In this document: positions 16,617 through 24,980 of the stretch, piece by piece
Position numbering within the stretch: the first letter of the stretch is position 1
Layout of the letters: every line of letters begins with the position of its first letter
Assembly: GCA_937926205.1 (NCBI GenBank)
Contig: CALEYL010000054.1
Span: 62,001-126,000 of the forward strand
Direction: 5' to 3'
Length of the DNA: 64,000 nt
Source: an uncultured Saprospiraceae bacterium
GTDB lineage: Bacteria > Bacteroidota > Bacteroidia > Chitinophagales > Saprospiraceae
Translations under genes and position numbers: made by a program
The notes under the pieces: generated by a model
What the model was told of the DNA's origin: nothing
The model's database searches: none
What the model saw: the letters and a program-made list of their open reading frames with translations, nothing else

Positions 16617-16706
16617 AAAAAAAAAGCCCTTGCCACATAAAAATGTGCAAAGGGCCCAAAAGTCATCCCTATGATTAGTTTCTTGAAAAACGTATTCTTG
16701 TTTTTC
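16617..16706 (-). ncRNA. Predicted small RNA with two hairpins and a rho-independent terminator
   Basis: A promoter at 16711-16740 would start a leftward transcript near 16706. It first forms a hairpin (TGAAAAAC with GTTTTTCA). It ends in a 12-bp stem (GCCCTTTGCACA, 16644-16655, with 16626-16637) followed by nine Ts (16617-16625). A small frame begins ATGACTTTTGGG at 16666 but runs through the terminator, so a non-coding RNA is more likely. No Rfam family is recognised. Confidence 0.5.
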
Positions 16707-16710
16707 AGGT

Positions 16711-16740
16711 CGAAGATACAGCAACTTGCGTAATATGCAA
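16711..16740 (-). promoter_or_regulatory. Promoter of the 16617-16706 small RNA
   Basis: On the minus strand, TTG (16738-16740), a 19-nt spacer and TATCTTCG (16711-16718). The -7 box differs from TAnnTTTG at one base. Confidence 0.45.
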
Positions 16741-16806
16741 AACAATCTTACCATGATTTTTTCTAAAGGGCTATATTTAACGCCCAATCACTAAAAATTC
16801 AGAAAG

Positions 16807-18987
16807 ATGAAGCAATTCGCAATTATTACCGGTCTGTTATTTTTGACCATGTCGGCATGGGCCGGAGAGGGCATGTGGCTACCGCTGCTGCTGAAACAAC
16901 TAAACGAGGCTGAGATGCAGGGCATGGGCATGAAGATGAGTGCAGAAGACATTTATAGTGTCAACAAGGGAAGTTTAAAAGACGCCATCGTTCATTTCGG
17001 AGGATTTTGCACCGGGGAAATTATCTCTGAAAAAGGGCTGTTGCTGACCAATCACCATTGTGGTTACAGCTCTATTCAATCCCATACTACCCTGCAGAAC
17101 AATTATATGCAGAACGGATTCTGGGCAAAAAAGCTGGACGACGAGCTGCCAAACCCTGGTTTGTTTGCCACTTTTATCGTTCGGATTGAAGATGTAACAG
17201 AAGCAGCGCTCAAGGGGGTTACGGAAGATATGAATGCCCGCGACCGCCAATCTCAGATTGATAAGAATCTGGATGCTATCCGGAAATCCGCAGTAAAAGA
17301 AACCTATCAGGATGCCATGGTCCGACCCTTTTACAAAGGGAATCAGTATTTTATGTTTGTTACGGAGACGTATCGCGATGTCCGGCTTGTAGGAACACCT
17401 CCGGATGCCATTGGAAAATTTGGCGCCGATACCGATAACTGGGTTTGGCCGCGGCACACCGGAGATTTTTCTGTTTTCCGGGTATACGCCGGTAAGGACA
17501 ACAAGCCTGCAGAATATTCACCGGACAACGTACCATTGAAGCCCCGGCATTTCCTGCCAGTTTCTATGGATGGAATTACTGAAGGGGACTTTACCATGGT
17601 TTTCGGTTTTCCAGGCCGCACCGATGAATATCTTCCGGGAGCAGCAGTGGCCATGCAGGCCGATGTGCTTAACCCCATCCGTATAGGTGTTCGCGATATT
17701 TCTCTTGGCATCATTGGAGAAGCCATGCGCAACTATCCCGAAGCGCGCATCCAATATGCTTCCAAGCAGGCGCGCATTGCCAACTCCTGGAAAAAGTGGA
17801 TAGGCGAAAGCCAGGGCATTCATGCCACCGGAGCTTTGGCCAAAAAGCGGGACTACGAGCAAACGTTTCAGAAACGTGTGATGGGAAATCCGGAGTGGAA
17901 AAAGATGTACGGCGATTTATTGCCTCAGCTGGAGTCCCTCTATAAGCAGATTGAGCCTTATGCCAAGGCACGTGAGTATATTTCTGAGATCACAGCGGGA
18001 AGCAACATCGAGTTGTTTCAGATTGTGAACACCATGCAACGTTTCCTGACCGTCTATAAGAACAGCGGCAATTCCATGAATGCCAAACAGCAGGATCAAT
18101 TTACCCGATATGTTGAAAATTTTGAAAAAGATTACCGCAGAGATGTAGATCAGCAGATTTTTACCCGCCTGATCGAGGTCTATTTTAATAAGGTAGACCA
18201 TGCGTATCTGTCTCAATTTGCCATGGATCAATTCACCTTTGCCGGCAAAAGCTATGATGCCCTTGCAAAAACGATCTACGACAAATCTATGCTGGCAAAC
18301 CCGGCGCTGCTCAAATCAGGAATCACAGGGGATTTTGCTGCAGGAATTGAAGGGGATTACGCTTTCCAGTTTTGCAGGAGTATGACCGAGCATTACGAAA
18401 AAACGGTGCTTGCTCCATACAATGAGCTCCAGTCAAAAATTGAAGAACTTCAGCGCAAATTTATGAAGGCGCAAATGGAAGTCTTTTCTGATAAACGCTT
18501 CTATCCCGATGCCAACAGCACTTTGAGGGTAACGTACGGGAAAGTAGCCGGTTACAAACCACGCGATGCGGTTAAGTATGAAACCCATACCTATTTGTCT
18601 GGCGTCATGGAAAAATACAAGCCTGGAGACTATGAATTTGACGTCCCTGAAAAACTGCGTCAATTGGCTGCAACAAAAGACTTCGGCGCTTATGCAGATG
18701 AAACGGGTGACGTTCCTGTCTGCTTCATTGGCTCCAATCATACCACAGGAGGCAATTCGGGAAGCCCGGCAGTAGATGCCTGGGGAAACCTGGTAGGCCT
18801 GAATTTTGACCGTGTCTGGGAAGGGACAATGAGTGATATGAACTACGATGCGTCAATATGCCGGAACATTATGGTTGACATCCGTTATGTATTGTTCCTT
18901 ATCGACAAATATGCCGGCGCGGGGCATTTAGTAGAAGAAATGAAACTCGTCCACCCGAAAAAGAAACCCGGGAAAGGGAAGAAATAA
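16807..18987 (+). CDS. S46 family dipeptidyl-peptidase, DPP11 type (Asp/Glu-specific)
   Basis: The 726-residue protein has a signal peptide (residues 1-19, cleaved after SAWA) and is predicted to be periplasmic. It shows the S46 catalytic signatures LLTNHHCGYSSIQSH (His near 84), DNWVWPRHTGDF (Asp) and GGNSGSPAVDAWG (Ser651). Arg669 in LNFDRVWEG lies 18 residues after the catalytic Ser, exactly as Arg673 follows Ser655 in Porphyromonas DPP11. DPP7 has Gly at this site, so specificity for Asp/Glu at P1 is inferred. The enzyme releases dipeptides for uptake in peptide-using Bacteroidota. The C-terminus is a lysine-rich tail (HPKKKPGKGKK). Confidence 0.92.
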   Translation: MKQFAIITGLLFLTMSAWAGEGMWLPLLLKQLNEAEMQGMGMKMSAEDIYSVNKGSLKDAIVHFGGFCTGEIISEKGLLLTNHHCGYSSIQSHTTLQNNYMQNGFWAKKLDDELPNPGLFATFIVRIEDVTEAALKGVTEDMNARDRQSQIDKNLDAIRKSAVKETYQDAMVRPFYKGNQYFMFVTETYRDVRLVGTPPDAIGKFGADTDNWVWPRHTGDFSVFRVYAGKDNKPAEYSPDNVPLKPRHFLPVSMDGITEGDFTMVFGFPGRTDEYLPGAAVAMQADVLNPIRIGVRDISLGIIGEAMRNYPEARIQYASKQARIANSWKKWIGESQGIHATGALAKKRDYEQTFQKRVMGNPEWKKMYGDLLPQLESLYKQIEPYAKAREYISEITAGSNIELFQIVNTMQRFLTVYKNSGNSMNAKQQDQFTRYVENFEKDYRRDVDQQIFTRLIEVYFNKVDHAYLSQFAMDQFTFAGKSYDALAKTIYDKSMLANPALLKSGITGDFAAGIEGDYAFQFCRSMTEHYEKTVLAPYNELQSKIEELQRKFMKAQMEVFSDKRFYPDANSTLRVTYGKVAGYKPRDAVKYETHTYLSGVMEKYKPGDYEFDVPEKLRQLAATKDFGAYADETGDVPVCFIGSNHTTGGNSGSPAVDAWGNLVGLNFDRVWEGTMSDMNYDASICRNIMVDIRYVLFLIDKYAGAGHLVEEMKLVHPKKKPGKGKK

Positions 18988-19016
18988 TACCGGAGAAGTC
19001 TTAGAAAAGGCAAATT

Positions 19017-19212
19017 GGCAAACATGTATAATCCCGAATTTTCAGTAATAAGCAATCAATTCGTCAATTAAAAGTCGGCAGTTTGTCAGTTGGCAGTTTT
19101 CAGTCGGGTTTACTGAAAACTGCCAACTGCCCACTAACACGGCTGAATGATCGCGAAAACATCCTGTTTTTCGCCTGTTTTCGCTAAAAATTCGGGATGA
19201 CTCATGTTTGCC
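19017..19212. repeat. 196-bp nested inverted-repeat element
   Basis: The ends, GGCAAACATG plus AATCCCGAATTTT (19017-19042) and the complement at 19187-19212, form 26-bp terminal inverted repeats with about three mismatches. Inside is a perfect 18-bp hairpin (CAGTTGGCAGTTTTCAGT at 19087-19104 with 19112-19129, loop CGGGTTT) and a second inverted pair (GCGAAAAC with GTTTTTCGC). No gene is inside. It fills the gap between the convergent DPP11 and accC genes and looks like a MITE-type or REP-cluster element. Confidence 0.65.
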
Positions 19213-19226
19213 CTTTATTTTCATTG

Positions 19227-20696
19227 CTACCGCTTTGTACGCCACCCGGATGCTACACTTTGAGGCAATTTTAGTTTTTTTCGCTCTTTTTCATAAGCTT
19301 GTAAAGCAACAAATGCTGCAATTTGGGCTGTTTCTTCGTCAGCTGCGAGCAATAATTCCGGGGTAAAGTATTGTTTGACAAAGTTGGTATCGAATTGACC
19401 TGACTGGAAAGCAATGTGGTTGCAAACGAAACTCCCAAAGGGCAAGGTAGTCGCCGGCCCTTTGATCTCATACGCCGCTATGGCTTCTTTCATTCGCTGG
19501 ATTGCGGCATCACGCGTAGGAGCCCATGTAGCCAGTTTGGCAATCATAGGATCGTAATAAATGGGAATGTCCATACCTTCCTCGTAACCGTCGTCAACCC
19601 GGATGCCTTCACCTGAAGGACGGCGATAGCGCTCCAGTTTTCCTATGCTCGGCATAAAGTTGTCTGTCGGATCTTCGGCATAGACCCTCAGTTCGATGGC
19701 GTGGCCGTGAATCCTGAGGTCTTCCTGTTTAATGGCCAGCTTTTCCCCGCGTGCCACAAGGATTTGCTGTTCAACAAGATCTACGCCACTGATCATTTCG
19801 GTAACGGGGTGTTCCACCTGCAAGCGGGTGTTCATTTCAAGGAAATAAAAGTTGAGGTGTTTGTCAACGAGAAACTCCACGGTACCTGCCCCAACATAAT
19901 CGCAGGCTCTGGCAACCTTCACGGCTGCCTCCCCCATGGCAAGGCGTACTTCCGGTGTTAATACCGAAGATGGCGCTTCTTCCACTACTTTTTGGTGCCT
20001 GCGCTGGATGCTGCATTCCCGTTCAAACAGGTACAGAATATGCCCATGTTTGTCTGCCAAAACCTGAATTTCGATGTGGCGGGGCGAGGTGATGTATTTT
20101 TCAATAAAGACAGAGCCATCTCCAAAAGCTGACGTCGCTTCGCTGATGGCTCTGGCCATTTGTTCTTCAATTTCTTCTTCCCGTTCAACAACGCGCATAC
20201 CTTTCCCACCGCCACCTGCTGAAGCTTTGATGAGTACGGGATAACCAACCTGAGCGGCAATTTCTTTTGCTTTGTTTACATCATCAATGGCTTCTTCCAA
20301 ACCGGGAACCATTGGGATATTAAACTTTTTTACCGCTTCTTTTGCCGCAAGTTTACTTCCCATTACCTCAATGGCATGTGTTGAAGGACCGATAAAAGTA
20401 ATGCCTGCAGCTTCTGCAGAACGGGCAAAAGCGGCGTTTTCACTTAAAAAACCATATCCGGGATGGATGCCATCTACCCCCAATGATTTAGCCACTTCAA
20501 TGATTTTGTCTCCCAGAAGATACGATTGAGCAGAGGGAGAAGGGCCAATGTGTACGCTCTCATCTGCAAAGCGGACATGAGGTGCATTACGGTCAGCATC
20601 TGAATAAACAGCAACCGTTTGAATCCCCATTTTCCTGGCAGTTCGCATGACTCTCAGGGCAATTTCTCCACGGTTGGCAACAAGAATCTTTTTCAT
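19227..20696 (-). CDS. accC: Acetyl-CoA carboxylase, biotin carboxylase subunit
   Basis: This 489-residue ATP-grasp enzyme carboxylates biotin on its carrier protein. It begins MKKILVANRGEIALRVMRTA and carries GYGFLSENAAFA, the glycine-rich KASAGGGGKGMRVV loop, VFIEKYITSPRHIEIQV and FLEMNTRLQVEHPVTE. The tail beyond residue 450 is slightly longer than in E. coli AccC. I start at 20696, where all relatives begin; the frame extends 10 codons further. It lies 22 bp downstream of mltG on the same strand. No accB is adjacent, so it could serve acetyl-, propionyl- or another acyl-CoA carboxylase. Confidence 0.92.
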   Translation of the reverse strand: MKKILVANRGEIALRVMRTARKMGIQTVAVYSDADRNAPHVRFADESVHIGPSPSAQSYLLGDKIIEVAKSLGVDGIHPGYGFLSENAAFARSAEAAGITFIGPSTHAIEVMGSKLAAKEAVKKFNIPMVPGLEEAIDDVNKAKEIAAQVGYPVLIKASAGGGGKGMRVVEREEEIEEQMARAISEATSAFGDGSVFIEKYITSPRHIEIQVLADKHGHILYLFERECSIQRRHQKVVEEAPSSVLTPEVRLAMGEAAVKVARACDYVGAGTVEFLVDKHLNFYFLEMNTRLQVEHPVTEMISGVDLVEQQILVARGEKLAIKQEDLRIHGHAIELRVYAEDPTDNFMPSIGKLERYRRPSGEGIRVDDGYEEGMDIPIYYDPMIAKLATWAPTRDAAIQRMKEAIAAYEIKGPATTLPFGSFVCNHIAFQSGQFDTNFVKQYFTPELLLAADEETAQIAAFVALQAYEKERKKLKLPQSVASGWRTKR

Positions 20697-20718
20697 GTCC
20701 GTTTTACTTCTTCTAAAT

Positions 20719-21756
20719 TTAATCAATCAAGCCCTGCTTTCTAAGATTTTCCAGATAACGAGCCTTATTTACATTATGGCCTTCCAGCGTTTCCGCAAAG
20801 GCGTGCAAGCCAGAGCCATCGCCAACAGCGCAGAAATAGACATAATTGTGTTGCTCAGGATTTAATACCGCATCAATACTGGAAATAGAGGCCATTGCAA
20901 TGGGGCCGGGAGGTAAACCAGCGTTCATATAGGTGTTGTATGGTGAAACAAACTCCTTGTGGTAATTCAACACCCTTCTTGTTTCAAAATCCCGTGTAGC
21001 AAAAACAAGGGTTGGATCAGCCTGCAGGCGCATGTTTATTTTCAAACGATTAAGATATGCGCCTGCTATCCGGGGCTTCTCAATATTCTTCAAGGTTTCT
21101 TTCTCAACAATAGAGGCCAGGGTATAAACTTCCTCCGGGGTCATTCCCAGCGCTTTAGCCTTTTCCAGACGGTTTTCTTTTTCCCAGAACTTTTTATGCT
21201 CCCTGTTCATGCGCTCAATGAATTCTAAGGGGGACATATCCCAATAGCATTCATAGGTATTGGGTATAAACAAACTCATCAGATTTTCACGCGTATATCC
21301 GAGCGCATTCAACAAACTATCGTTGGTAAAGGCCTGCATCAATTCTGTCGAATCAGGCTCAATAAATCGGGATGCTTTTGCAGCAACATCCTCCAGCATG
21401 CGTTCCGTTGTCAGAATGACTTTTACCGGATCTTGCCTTCCGCTGCGCAAATGGCGGACAACCTGCAGGATGTTCCAACTAGGTTTAAGGCTGTACCGGC
21501 CGCTGCGCATGGGGGATTTCTTATACTCCATTTGCTCGGCCAGGTATCGGAAGGCGGCTTCATCCTTAATGAGGTTTTTGGACTTCAGCGTATCCACTAC
21601 CTGATCGAAAGAAGCGCCTGTTGGAACGTAAACAATGACAGATTCCTCCCCTTTTACTGAAGCTGACGGCGCAAGGTAGCGCTGATAAATGACAAACCCA
21701 ACCAGGCATATCAAGGCAAATAGTACCCCTCCAATAATGATCAATCTTCGTATCAT
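20719..21756 (-). CDS. mltG: Endolytic peptidoglycan transglycosylase MltG
   Basis: The 345-residue protein has an N-terminal membrane anchor (residues about 5-25) and a YceG-like domain. The key region LASIVEKETLKNIEKPRIAG holds the catalytic Glu, followed by RLQADPTLVFA and SPYNTYMNAGLPPGPIAMAS. MltG cuts nascent glycan strands and sets their length. It lies upstream of accC (22-bp gap) and probably shares its transcript. Confidence 0.93.
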   Translation of the reverse strand: MIRRLIIIGGVLFALICLVGFVIYQRYLAPSASVKGEESVIVYVPTGASFDQVVDTLKSKNLIKDEAAFRYLAEQMEYKKSPMRSGRYSLKPSWNILQVVRHLRSGRQDPVKVILTTERMLEDVAAKASRFIEPDSTELMQAFTNDSLLNALGYTRENLMSLFIPNTYECYWDMSPLEFIERMNREHKKFWEKENRLEKAKALGMTPEEVYTLASIVEKETLKNIEKPRIAGAYLNRLKINMRLQADPTLVFATRDFETRRVLNYHKEFVSPYNTYMNAGLPPGPIAMASISSIDAVLNPEQHNYVYFCAVGDGSGLHAFAETLEGHNVNKARYLENLRKQGLID

Positions 21757-21874
21757 GCTGTTTTTTAATGCATTAAGGTGTAAAATGACGGCAAAAAGAA
21801 GCGAGGCATTCTACCAGAACGCCTGAAATCAATTGAAATAACGCTATGCTTGACGCTGCAAATATGATGAAAGT

Positions 21875-22690
21875 TCAATATTGTTCTTTTTCATTTGGGA
21901 AATCTCTTGATTTCACATCTTTGATATACCCTTCTACTGCCTCTTTGATGGTATCAAAAAGGTTGAGATACCGACGCAGAAACCTGGGTTGAAACTCTTT
22001 TGTTATGCCCAACATGTCGTGTGTAACCAATACCTGGCCGTCTGCGTCACGCCCGCCCCCGATGCCGATGGTAGGTATGACAAGACTTTCTGAAACCTTC
22101 CTGGCCAATGATGCAGGAATTTTTTCCAGAACAATAGCAAAACAGCCTAGTTCCTGAAGCAGATGTGCGTCTTCGAAAAGTTTTTCTGCTTCGGCTTCTT
22201 CTTTTGCCCGTACGGTATACGTTCCGAATTTATAGATAGATTGAGGCGTAAGCCCCAGGTGTCCCATAACAGGAACGCCCGCAGACAGGATGCGTTTTAC
22301 AGAATCGGCTACTTCGGAACCGCCTTCCAACTTAACGGCATGGGCGCCCGATTCTTTCATGATGCGAATGGTCGACTCGAGGGCAACTCTGGAGCTCCCC
22401 TGGTAGGAACCAAAAGGCAAATCCACAACCACCAGCGCCCGCTTCACGGCGCGAACTACGGATGCGGCATGGTAAATCATTTCGTTCAGGGTGATGGGCA
22501 GGGTTGTTTCGTGGCCGGCCATGACATTGGAAGCAGAATCTCCAACCAGCAGGATGTCGATCCCTGCTTCATCCAGAATACGAGCCATTGAATAGTCGTA
22601 AGCGGTAAGCATGGATATTTTTTCTCCCTGCGTTTTCATAGCCTGGAGGTTGTGCGTCGTGATGCGCTTGATCTCTTTTTGCACGGACAT
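21875..22690 (-). CDS. panB: 3-methyl-2-oxobutanoate hydroxymethyltransferase
   Basis: PanB makes ketopantoate, the first committed step of pantothenate/CoA synthesis. The 271-residue product contains KISMLTAYDYSMARILDEAG, LLVGDSASNVMAGHETTLPI, the DLPFGSYQ metal site, AVKLEGG and PVMGHLGLTPQS. I start at 22690 (MSVQKEIKRITTHNLQAMK), the homologous start; the open frame reaches 22807. coaE of the same CoA pathway lies 4 kb away but not in an operon with it. Confidence 0.95.
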   Translation of the reverse strand: MSVQKEIKRITTHNLQAMKTQGEKISMLTAYDYSMARILDEAGIDILLVGDSASNVMAGHETTLPITLNEMIYHAASVVRAVKRALVVVDLPFGSYQGSSRVALESTIRIMKESGAHAVKLEGGSEVADSVKRILSAGVPVMGHLGLTPQSIYKFGTYTVRAKEEAEAEKLFEDAHLLQELGCFAIVLEKIPASLARKVSESLVIPTIGIGGGRDADGQVLVTHDMLGITKEFQPRFLRRYLNLFDTIKEAVEGYIKDVKSRDFPNEKEQY

Positions 22691-22883
22691 ATTGACGGAA
22701 TATGGGTGTAATGCATCGAAAAAACAACACAAACACCTGATTATAAAATATTTAATTAAAAAAATCGCCTGATTCGCGAAATGGCTGCAATTTATTAAAA
22801 ATCGCAACCATGGCCGTAAGATTTTATTTCAGAGAATATCGTACCTGGTCGGGAAAACGTCATACAGAAGCCAACAAGGTAAA

Positions 22884-22912
22884 TTGAAAACCGGAAAAAT
22901 AACTTACTTTTG
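22884..22912 (+). promoter_or_regulatory. Promoter upstream of the 22988 lipoprotein and hldD
   Basis: TTG (22884-22886), an 18-nt spacer and TACTTTTG (22905-22912) fit the Bacteroidota consensus. Transcription would start near 22919, leaving a leader of about 68 nt before the ATG at 22988. That leader contains a CTGC/GCAG hairpin and an ATG at 22921 opening a 43-codon out-of-frame frame. Confidence 0.5.
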
Positions 22913-22987
22913 CGACCGCTATGAAACACCTGCTGCAAGCATGCAGTGATTTTTTGATGCACCTTGGTGTAAAAGGAAAAGGACTTT

Positions 22988-23998
22988 ATGAGAAGGATTT
23001 TTTTGTTCATGTTACCGCTGTTGTTTGTTGCAGCCGCCTGTTCTACAGATTTTGATCTGGAAGCCGAATGGCGCGATATTCCAATTGTCTACGGTTTGGT
23101 TTCGGTTAGCGACACGGCGCATTATATCCGTGTTGAGAAAGCTTTTCTTCCGCAGGGCGGCGATGCGCGCGATGTGGCACAGATTGCTGATTCTTTGTAT
23201 TATGGCGATCAGGCTACGGTTCAATTGACGAATCTGAGAACAGGAAACACGGTAACCCTGCAGAAAGTTGACGGTAATTTGGAGGGGTATCCCAGAGAAG
23301 ACGGGCCTTTTGCTACCTCGCCTAATTACCTCTACAAGGTTAAAGCCGGTACAGCCGGTATTGCTCCCGGCGACGATATAAAACTGACCATAAACAGAGG
23401 CGATGAATTGCCGCTGGTTAGTTCAGAGACCCGAATGCTGGAACAAATCACTCCATTACAAAACGGACCGGGCACGCCGATCCGGATCGGTGATTATTCA
23501 AGAACAACTTCAATTCGCTGGAATGCCGGGCCAAGCGCCAAAATATTTGACGTCCGCCTCATCCTGCATTACCGGGAAGCCGACGCAAACAATCCACAGG
23601 GAGGTTTTGTGGCTAAAGAATTGGAATGGATACTGGATCGTGAATTGAGGCGCCCCAATGCGAATGCAGAACAACAGGTTTATGCCGTTGACAATGAAGC
23701 ATTCTACATCTTTTTGAAGAACAACTTAGAGCAAAATCCAAGTGCTGTCCGGGTTTTTGATTATCTGGATGTTCAGATTGCCGCAGCAGGCCAGGAATTG
23801 GTCGATCTCATCAATATTGTACGCATCAACGCCGGGATTACCAGTTCTCAATCCGTTCCGAAGTACACCAACATCTCTGAAGGCCTGGGTATCTTTAGTT
23901 CAAGGGCCTATGCATTGCGGCCTAACCTTACCATCGATGGTGTTGCACTAGACAGCCTTAGGCTTGGTATTCATACAAAGAACCTCAATTTTCAATAG
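22988..23998 (+). CDS. Outer-membrane lipoprotein, DUF4249-like (tentative)
   Basis: The 336-residue protein has a lipoprotein signal (MRRIFLFMLPLLFVAAAC, lipid on Cys18) and a beta-rich body. It starts with WRDIPIVYGLVSVSDTAHYIRVEKAFL, which resembles the opening of DUF4249 proteins (TonB-receptor-associated surface lipoproteins). The family call is by eye and uncertain. It is co-directional with hldD, 6 bp downstream, so both probably share the promoter at 22884-22912. Confidence 0.7.
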   Translation: MRRIFLFMLPLLFVAAACSTDFDLEAEWRDIPIVYGLVSVSDTAHYIRVEKAFLPQGGDARDVAQIADSLYYGDQATVQLTNLRTGNTVTLQKVDGNLEGYPREDGPFATSPNYLYKVKAGTAGIAPGDDIKLTINRGDELPLVSSETRMLEQITPLQNGPGTPIRIGDYSRTTSIRWNAGPSAKIFDVRLILHYREADANNPQGGFVAKELEWILDRELRRPNANAEQQVYAVDNEAFYIFLKNNLEQNPSAVRVFDYLDVQIAAAGQELVDLINIVRINAGITSSQSVPKYTNISEGLGIFSSRAYALRPNLTIDGVALDSLRLGIHTKNLNFQ

Positions 23999-24004
23999 CA
24001 ACCT

Positions 24005-24970
24005 ATGATCGTTGTTACCGGAGCAGCTGGGTTTATCGGAAGTTGTCTCGTTGGAGGACTCAACGGGATGGGTATAGTCAACCTATTGTTGGCTGATGAT
24101 TTCAGCAGGGAGGACAAAGAGCGGAACCTCCGGGATAAGCACTTCATTGCCAAAGTTCATCGGGATAATTTACCCGATTGGCTGGAACGCATGCATGCGG
24201 ATGTTCAGTTTGTTTTCCACCTCGGCGCCCGAACTGATACGACAGAAAAGGATGAGGAGATTTTTGACCGGCTCAACCTGCACTATTCCCAAACCATTTG
24301 GGACATCTGCTCGCGCCATAACATTCCCCTGGTATATGCTTCCAGCGCTGCAACTTACGGTTTGGGAGAATTGGGTTACGACGACAACCACGAAATCGTT
24401 CCTGATCTGAAGCCACTTAATCCGTATGGTTGTTCCAAAAACGATTTTGACAAATGGGCTTTGCAACAATCTAAAACACCGCCGTTTTGGGCAGGATTGA
24501 AGTTTTTCAATGTGTACGGGCCCAATGAATACCACAAAGGCAGAATGGCTTCGGTCATTTTTCACACCTTTAATCAAATCAAGTCTACCGGAAGCATGAA
24601 ACTCTTCCGGTCCCACCGGGAAGGAATAGCCGACGGCCACCAAAGCCGTGATTTTGTGTTTGTAAAAGATGTGGTAGACGTAATGCTGTTTCTGCAGGAA
24701 TCACGCCCTGCAAGCGGATTGTACAACCTTGGCACCGGACAGGCCCGCACTTTCCTTGACCTCGCAACGCTTACCTTTAAAGCAATGGGACTTGAACCCG
24801 AAATCACTTTTGTCGATACGCCGGAAGATATCCGCGATACCTACCAGTATTTTACAGAAGCCAACATGCAAAAACTACGCGATGCGGGCTATTCCAAAGC
24901 GTTCTCTTCATTGGAACAGGGCGTCACGGCTTATGTAAAAGAATACCTTATTCCCAATCTGTGCTGGTAA
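24005..24970 (+). CDS. hldD: ADP-L-glycero-D-manno-heptose 6-epimerase
   Basis: This 321-residue short-chain dehydrogenase-like epimerase makes the heptose donor for LPS core. It has the N-terminal NADP site VVTGAAGFIGS, LLLADDFSREDKERNLRD, FHLGARTDTTEKDE, the catalytic YASSAATYGLG and PYGCSKNDFD motifs, and KFFNVYGPNEYHKGRMASV. The matching heptose kinase is at 44760-45752. It ends 10 bp before the convergent PLP-enzyme gene. Confidence 0.93.
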   Translation: MIVVTGAAGFIGSCLVGGLNGMGIVNLLLADDFSREDKERNLRDKHFIAKVHRDNLPDWLERMHADVQFVFHLGARTDTTEKDEEIFDRLNLHYSQTIWDICSRHNIPLVYASSAATYGLGELGYDDNHEIVPDLKPLNPYGCSKNDFDKWALQQSKTPPFWAGLKFFNVYGPNEYHKGRMASVIFHTFNQIKSTGSMKLFRSHREGIADGHQSRDFVFVKDVVDVMLFLQESRPASGLYNLGTGQARTFLDLATLTFKAMGLEPEITFVDTPEDIRDTYQYFTEANMQKLRDAGYSKAFSSLEQGVTAYVKEYLIPNLCW

Positions 24971-24980
24971 TCAAAAGCAA

